A DNA stretch of 6,062 bases from Streptomyces griseus. Lineage in GTDB: Bacteria > Bacteroidota > Bacteroidia > Chitinophagales > Chitinophagaceae. Position 1 is the first letter of the stretch. The number at the start of each line of letters is the position of its first letter. This document shows, piece by piece, positions 4,430-6,062 of the stretch. The notes beneath the pieces are model-generated. The model was not told the origin of the DNA, ran no database searches, and worked only from the letters and a program-made list of their open reading frames with translations. Position numbers and translations under genes: made by a program. The DNA is taken from the NCBI GenBank assembly GCA_943323705.2, contig CALPIT020000158.1, positions 1 through 6,062 on the forward strand, in the 5' to 3' direction.

Positions 4430-5305
4430 AACTCATTTACTATCAAAGACCTTGAAAACTTATCAGGAATCAAAGCCCATACTCTCAGAATCTGGGAGCA
4501 ACGTTACAATTTCCTAAAGCCCGAAAGGACTTTTACCAATATCAGGTACTACTCGAACAATGAGTTGAAAACCATCCTCAACATAGCATTGCTCAACAAA
4601 TACGGCTATAAGGTTTCTCATATCGACAAGATGACCAATACTGAAATAAGAGAGAAGGTACTTACTTTAAACCAACAGGAAGCACAGCAGGAACGTATTG
4701 TAAATGAATTGGTGCAACACATGGTAGACTTGAATACCAAGGCTTTTGAAGAAACTTTAAGCAGTTACATCTTAGCTAGAGGTATTGAAAGAACGATTAC
4801 CCAGATTATTTTCAAATACATGGAAAAAATTGGGATACTTTGGTTAACCAATCACATAAACCCTGCACAAGAACACTTGGTTACTAATATCATACGTCAG
4901 AAATTGATTGTTGGTATTGAGGGCGTTTCTTCTCCTTTAAAAATAAACAAAACCATTCTATTGTTTCTTCCTGAAGCTGAATACCACGAGATGGGACTAT
5001 TATTTATGTACTATCTCTTAAAAAGCAGAGGCATTGAAGTCATTTACTTAGGCACAAACGTACCGCTTGCTGATGTGGGATATGTGGTTAAAGTAAAGAA
5101 ACCTGATTTTCTGTATTGTCATATCACCCGCCCGGGACAGAACTTTAATTTCGATAAGTTTCTAGCTAATATATCTAAAAATCTTGCTGAAACACCATGT
5201 ATCATCTCCGGCCAACTCACCCAGAATTACGAAAAAAAGATACAGCCTCCAGTTATGTTCAAAAGAAGCTTTTCTGAAGTGATGGACTTCATCTCTAATT
5301 TGTAG
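4427..5305 (+). CDS. carH: CarH/LitR-type cobalamin-dependent photoreceptor repressor (MerR family)
   Basis: A 292-residue regulator with an N-terminal MerR winged helix (about 1-70; SGIKAHTLRIWEQRY at 13-27, RYYSNNEL at 40-47), a four-helix-bundle domain (about 90-165) and a C-terminal Rossmann-like cobalamin-binding domain (about 174-292). The bundle carries W139-x9-E149-H150, the signature of adenosylcobalamin-binding CarH proteins, and the cobalamin domain has E185-x-H187-x-x-G190, where His187 should be the axial ligand. In CarH and LitR, the dark adenosylcobalamin form is a DNA-binding tetramer repressing carotenoid genes; light breaks the Co-C bond and releases DNA. The residue after the Trp is Leu140, whereas Thermus CarH has His132 there, the ligand that forms the light-state bis-His adduct. 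Start ATG 4427 gives the normal MerR N-terminus. It lies 83 bp upstream of an ECF sigma gene and just before crtI, the expected targets. Confidence 0.9.
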   Translation: MNSFTIKDLENLSGIKAHTLRIWEQRYNFLKPERTFTNIRYYSNNELKTILNIALLNKYGYKVSHIDKMTNTEIREKVLTLNQQEAQQERIVNELVQHMVDLNTKAFEETLSSYILARGIERTITQIIFKYMEKIGILWLTNHINPAQEHLVTNIIRQKLIVGIEGVSSPLKINKTILLFLPEAEYHEMGLLFMYYLLKSRGIEVIYLGTNVPLADVGYVVKVKKPDFLYCHITRPGQNFNFDKFLANISKNLAETPCIISGQLTQNYEKKIQPPVMFKRSFSEVMDFISNL

Positions 5306-5323
5306 AACATTTTTTTAAAAATA

Positions 5324-5385
5324 TTAAACAAAAAGTTTCGGTATTTGAATGTTTACGTTTAACTTCGTTTTATCAAAAGTTAAAC
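5324..5385 (+). promoter_or_regulatory. Dyad and repeats at the sigma-gene promoter
   Basis: GTTTAACTT (5357-5365) and AAGTTAAAC (5377-5385) are a perfect 9-bp inverted repeat with an 11-bp spacer, half-sites 20 bp apart centre to centre, about two helical turns. A third related element, TTAAACAAAA at 5324-5333, repeats the outer part of the right arm (TTAAACAAAA, 5380 onward). The left arm overlaps TAACTTCG (5360-5367), a near match to the -7 box TAnnTTTG, with TTTCG at 5336-5340 about 20 bp upstream. The right arm ends 3 bases before the ATG. This is the best candidate operator for the CarH-like repressor; a 9-bp RNA hairpin over the start region is the alternative. Confidence 0.5.
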
Positions 5386-5388
5386 AAA

Positions 5389-5889
5389 ATGTCTACTAAA
5401 GAATTTGAAAATCTAGTTGTCAGCAATGTTGATTTTTTAAAACCATTTGCTTTTACATTAACCAGAGACAATGAATCTGCAAAAGATTTGACTCAGGAAA
5501 CTTTGTTCAGAGCATTGGCCAATAAAGAAAAATATAGTGTTGGCACCAATGTTAAAGCATGGATGTACACGATCATGCGTAATATCTTCATTAACAGTTA
5601 CCGCAGGAAAAGTCGTCAAAATGTAATCTTTGACAACACTCCAAATGATTTTTTATTAGACCATAATCAGTCGTCTGTATCCAACCAAGCAGAGTCGAAA
5701 ATCAAACTCAAAGAGATAGAAGCTGCTGTTGAACGTTTGCCTGAAATATTTAAACATCCTTTTGTACTTTATTACGAAGGATATAAATACAATGAAATTT
5801 CAGACTACTTGAGCGAACCGCTAGGAACCATAAAAAGCAGGATACACTTCGCTAGAAAATTATTGAAAGCGGAAATTGCCAGGTTTTAA
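5389..5889 (+). CDS. ECF-type RNA polymerase sigma factor of the carotenoid locus
   Basis: A 166-residue group 4 (ECF) sigma factor. Region 2 is clear, with DLTQETLFRALANKEKY (33-49) and NVKAWMYTIMRNIFINSYRR (54-73), covering core binding and -10 melting. A short linker (about 80-105) leads to region 4 (about 110-163) with LPEIFKHPFVLYYEGYKYNE (117-136) and the recognition helix GTIKSRIHFARKLL (146-159). No regions 1 or 3 are present, and there is no membrane anti-sigma gene between it and crtI, so control is probably transcriptional through the upstream MerR-type repressor. ECF genes immediately before crtI are common in Bacteroidota carotenoid clusters, where the factor presumably drives the pigment genes. 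Start ATG 5389 follows the operator-like dyad directly. Confidence 0.93.
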   Translation: MSTKEFENLVVSNVDFLKPFAFTLTRDNESAKDLTQETLFRALANKEKYSVGTNVKAWMYTIMRNIFINSYRRKSRQNVIFDNTPNDFLLDHNQSSVSNQAESKIKLKEIEAAVERLPEIFKHPFVLYYEGYKYNEISDYLSEPLGTIKSRIHFARKLLKAEIARF

Positions 5890-5913
5890 TTATCATTTTC
5901 ATAAGTTTAATAG

Positions 5914-5933
5914 TATATCTTTCTATATCTTTC
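5914..5933. repeat. Exact tandem 10-mer before crtI
   Basis: TATATCTTTC occurs twice head to tail (5914-5923, 5924-5933), ending 4 bases before the crtI GTG. Each copy contains TATCTTTC, one base from the -7 consensus TAnnTTTG. It may be a promoter element for crtI, a binding site, or a simple slippage duplication in the 48-bp spacer. Confidence 0.5.
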
Positions 5934-5937
5934 CAGC

Positions 5938-6062
5938 GTGAAAAAAGCAGTTGTAATCGGTTCGGGTTTTGCAGGTATGTCTGCAGCCTCCTTCATGGCA
6001 AAAGCCGGCTGGCAGGTAACAGTTCTTGAAAAACATGTGATGCCCGGTGGCAGAGGAAGATT
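5938..6062 (+). CDS. crtI: Phytoene desaturase CrtI, N-terminal part
   Basis: The first 41 codons of a gene cut by the window end. The sequence begins KKAVVIGSGFAGMSAASF, a Rossmann FAD-binding fold with GSGFAG at 8-13, the ribose-binding acidic residue Glu31 at the end of the second strand (VTVLEK), and PGGRGR at 36-41, all typical of CrtI-type carotene desaturases that dehydrogenate phytoene toward lycopene. The start is GTG at 5938: an in-frame stop at 5911-5913 rules out any earlier ATG, and the next Met (codon 14) would destroy the nucleotide-binding motif. It lies 48 bp after the sigma-factor gene, so it may be cotranscribed with it or served by its own promoter in the spacer. Other FAD amine-oxidase-like desaturases share this N-terminus; the carotenoid assignment leans on the neighbours. 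Confidence 0.85.
   Translation, partial: MKKAVVIGSGFAGMSAASFMAKAGWQVTVLEKHVMPGGRGR

Overview
The window looks like a chromosomal segment of a Bacteroidota bacterium, most likely a Chitinophagaceae-type member. This rests on a GldH gliding lipoprotein, AT-rich spacers, start sites without clear Shine-Dalgarno sequences, perfect copies of the Bacteroidota -7 promoter box (TAnnTTTG), and a CarH-like/ECF sigma/CrtI carotenoid locus of a kind common in that phylum. Family assignments come from reading the translated sequence; no database search was run.

Left part, minus strand: yicC (598-1473) is followed after 34 bp by gldH (75-563), probably one transcript running out of the window at base 1. 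A gene-free, very AT-rich stretch of about 600 bp (1474-2071) separates yicC from a cytoplasmic YceI-family gene (2072-2605, minus). That stretch holds two hairpin terminators, one with no obvious gene to terminate, a small cluster of DnaA-box-like sequences including one exact TTATCCACA, and several short arrays built from 7-base units.

Middle, plus strand: a divergent promoter region (2606-2720) with back-to-back TATATTTG boxes and two dyads separates yceI from a single-cysteine HxlR-family regulator (2721-3071). Ten bases after it comes an LpxD-like acyltransferase (3082-4041) that keeps the expected catalytic His but lacks a second His found in typical LpxD. A second non-coding stretch (4042-4426) carries a degenerate duplicated module that again contains 7-base repeats.

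Right part, plus strand: a light-responsive carotenoid module. A MerR-family regulator with a cobalamin-binding domain (4427-5305) has the W-x9-E-H and E-x-H-x-x-G signatures of adenosylcobalamin photoreceptors of the CarH/LitR type. It is followed by an ECF-type sigma factor (5389-5889) and the first 41 codons of crtI, phytoene desaturase, starting at GTG 5938 and cut by the window end. Perfect dyads lie over the start of the regulator gene and over the probable promoter/start of the sigma gene. The natural model is that the dark regulator represses the sigma gene (and perhaps itself), and that light releases it so the sigma factor can switch on carotenoid synthesis. The wiring is inference; the genes and dyads are seen directly.

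The least expected pattern is the recurrence of heptanucleotide tandem arrays with different unit sequences in the two long intergenic regions, five in close association with terminators or gene-free DNA. No CRISPR array, tRNA, rRNA, transposase or prophage gene was seen.
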